In this document: one piece after another, positions 5,478 to 6,405 of the stretch
Layout of the letters: every line of letters begins with the position of its first letter
Numbering within the stretch: position 1 is the first letter of the stretch
From: DASWVC01 sp036401335
GTDB taxonomy: Bacteria; Verrucomicrobiota; Verrucomicrobiia; Chthoniobacterales; JAFAMB01
Length of the DNA stretch: 6,405 bases
Direction: 5' to 3'
Assembly (NCBI GenBank): GCA_036401335.1
Contig: DASWVC010000220.1
Span: 1 to 6,405 of the forward strand
Translations under genes and position numbers: made by a program
The notes under the pieces: generated by a model
What the model was told of the DNA's origin: nothing
The model's database searches: none
Seen by the model: the letters and a program-made list of their open reading frames with translations, nothing else

Positions 5478-6405
5478 ATGGAACCTGACCTGCATACACG
5501 ACGCCGTTTTCTTCACCATTCTGTCCTTGGGGCCGCTCTCAGCTGGACCGTTCCAGGATTTGTGGAACGCACGTTTTGCGCCCTGCACGCGGCAGCGGCG
5601 GAAAACCCGGGCCAGGTTGCGACCGGGAAGGATCATCCGATCCTCGTCGTCCTGCAGTTGGCAGGAGGCAACGACGGCCTGAACACGCTCGTTCCCTACC
5701 GGGACGATGCCTATTATCGGAGCCGGCCCACCCTCAGTGTACCGGCCGCTCAGGTATTGCCTCTGGACGATCGCCTTGGCTTGCACCCCGCCCTGGGCTC
5801 CCTGAGAACGCTGTGGGAAACCGGCGCCCTGGCATTCATTCAGGGCGTGGGATACCCAAACCCGAATCGTTCCCATTTCCGCTCCACCGAGATCTGGCAA
5901 ACGGGATCGGATGCCGGCCAAACCCTTACGCAAGGATGGCTGGGACGTTACTTTGACAGTTGCTGCTCCGGCGAACCTGCGTTCGTTGGCGTAACCCTGG
6001 GGCCGCAATTGCCGCAGGCGTTCACCGCCAGGAATCCGGTGGGCGTTGCTTTGGAAGGCCCTGAACCGGTTGCCTTCCCAAAATTGCAGGCAATGGAAGA
6101 GACAGCTTTTGCGGTGGCAAATGGTTTTCCCCCTGACGGTGAATCAGGTGGTTCCATCGGCAGCCTTCCGGGACCGCAATCCTCAAGCTTGTCGCCGTTG
6201 GAGTATTTGCAGAGGGTCGCCCTGGACGCCCGCGTGAGTTCGGGCGAAATCAACCGGATCCTGAAGCACTCGAAGGCTGAAGCTCCGTACCCGGCCAGCC
6301 GGCTTGGCCGTTCTCTCAGCACGGTTGCCCGGCTTATCGCAGGAGGGATGCCGACCCGCGTTTATTACCTGAGTCACGGCGGCTTCGACACCCACGCGGG
6401 CCAAT
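5478..6405 (+). CDS. DUF1501 family protein with Tat signal (cut by right edge)
   Basis: The first 309 residues of a DUF1501 protein are present; the C-terminal part lies beyond the window. The N-terminus TRRRFLHHSVLGAALSW (7-23) is a twin-arginine signal: an RRRFL motif followed by a moderately hydrophobic stretch, with probable cleavage around the Ala-rich region 35-42. Family motifs follow: VVLQLAGGNDGLNTLVPYRD (57-76), YYRSRPTL (79-86), LHPALGSL (102-109), GVGYPNPNRSHFRSTEIWQT (123-142), and YYLSHGGFDTHAGQ (296-309). DUF1501 is distantly related to sulfatase/alkaline-phosphatase-fold proteins, and its reaction is not established. The short Gly/Ser/Pro-rich segment ~216-238 looks like a flexible insertion. 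It follows the DUF1800 stop after 8 bases and so is almost certainly translated from the same transcript. There is no Shine-Dalgarno in front of ATG 5478, which suggests coupling to upstream translation. Confidence 0.93.
   Translation, partial: MEPDLHTRRRFLHHSVLGAALSWTVPGFVERTFCALHAAAAENPGQVATGKDHPILVVLQLAGGNDGLNTLVPYRDDAYYRSRPTLSVPAAQVLPLDDRLGLHPALGSLRTLWETGALAFIQGVGYPNPNRSHFRSTEIWQTGSDAGQTLTQGWLGRYFDSCCSGEPAFVGVTLGPQLPQAFTARNPVGVALEGPEPVAFPKLQAMEETAFAVANGFPPDGESGGSIGSLPGPQSSSLSPLEYLQRVALDARVSSGEINRILKHSKAEAPYPASRLGRSLSTVARLIAGGMPTRVYYLSHGGFDTHAGQ

Noticed and set aside
5454..6008. 184-residue minus-strand open frame opposite the DUF1501 gene
   Set aside because: It is fully antisense to a gene with clear family motifs and has none of its own.

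Overview
The window is a G+C-rich bacterial chromosome segment with five complete or nearly complete protein genes plus one gene cut by each end. The gene mix is a stand-alone SWIB/MDM2-domain protein, a DUF1800 and DUF1501 pair with a Tat signal, and a WspR-like receiver joined to a phytochrome-type histidine kinase. This best fits a soil- or freshwater-type Verrucomicrobiota member or a close PVC-superphylum relative. That placement is inferred from family distribution; there is no rRNA or other phylogenetic marker here. No prophage, CRISPR array, tRNA or recognisable transposase is present.

Left part (1-1247): a minus-strand two-component gene runs off the left edge. A gene-free divergent region (622-989) holding several inverted repeats separates it from the plus-strand SWIB gene. 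Middle (1300-2028): a plus-strand VTT/TVP38 (TMEM64-like) membrane protein follows the SWIB gene. Its GTG start lies at the foot of a strong hairpin.

The most unusual stretch is 2029-2394, between the convergent VTT and metallo-beta-lactamase genes. It has no credible gene. It is bounded by an imperfect inverted repeat of 43-45 bp (37 of 43 aligned positions identical by eye), and each arm contains its own small hairpin. The interior is packed with further hairpins, including a three-arm set that can fold in two exclusive ways. It looks like a REP-doublet or MITE-like non-autonomous element, or a structured RNA/terminator module. I do not recognise it as a named family.

Right part (2395-6405): a minus-strand beta-CASP metallo-beta-lactamase (CPSF/RNase J-like) gene is divergent from a plus-strand DUF1800-DUF1501 operon. 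The 174-bp divergent spacer carries a perfect 12-bp palindrome. The DUF1501 protein carries a twin-arginine signal and the DUF1800 protein carries no visible signal, which suggests, without proving, that they act as a pair with one exported or one carrying the other. Apart from this operon the genes look functionally unrelated, so the window is mostly ordinary chromosome with one interesting repeat element.
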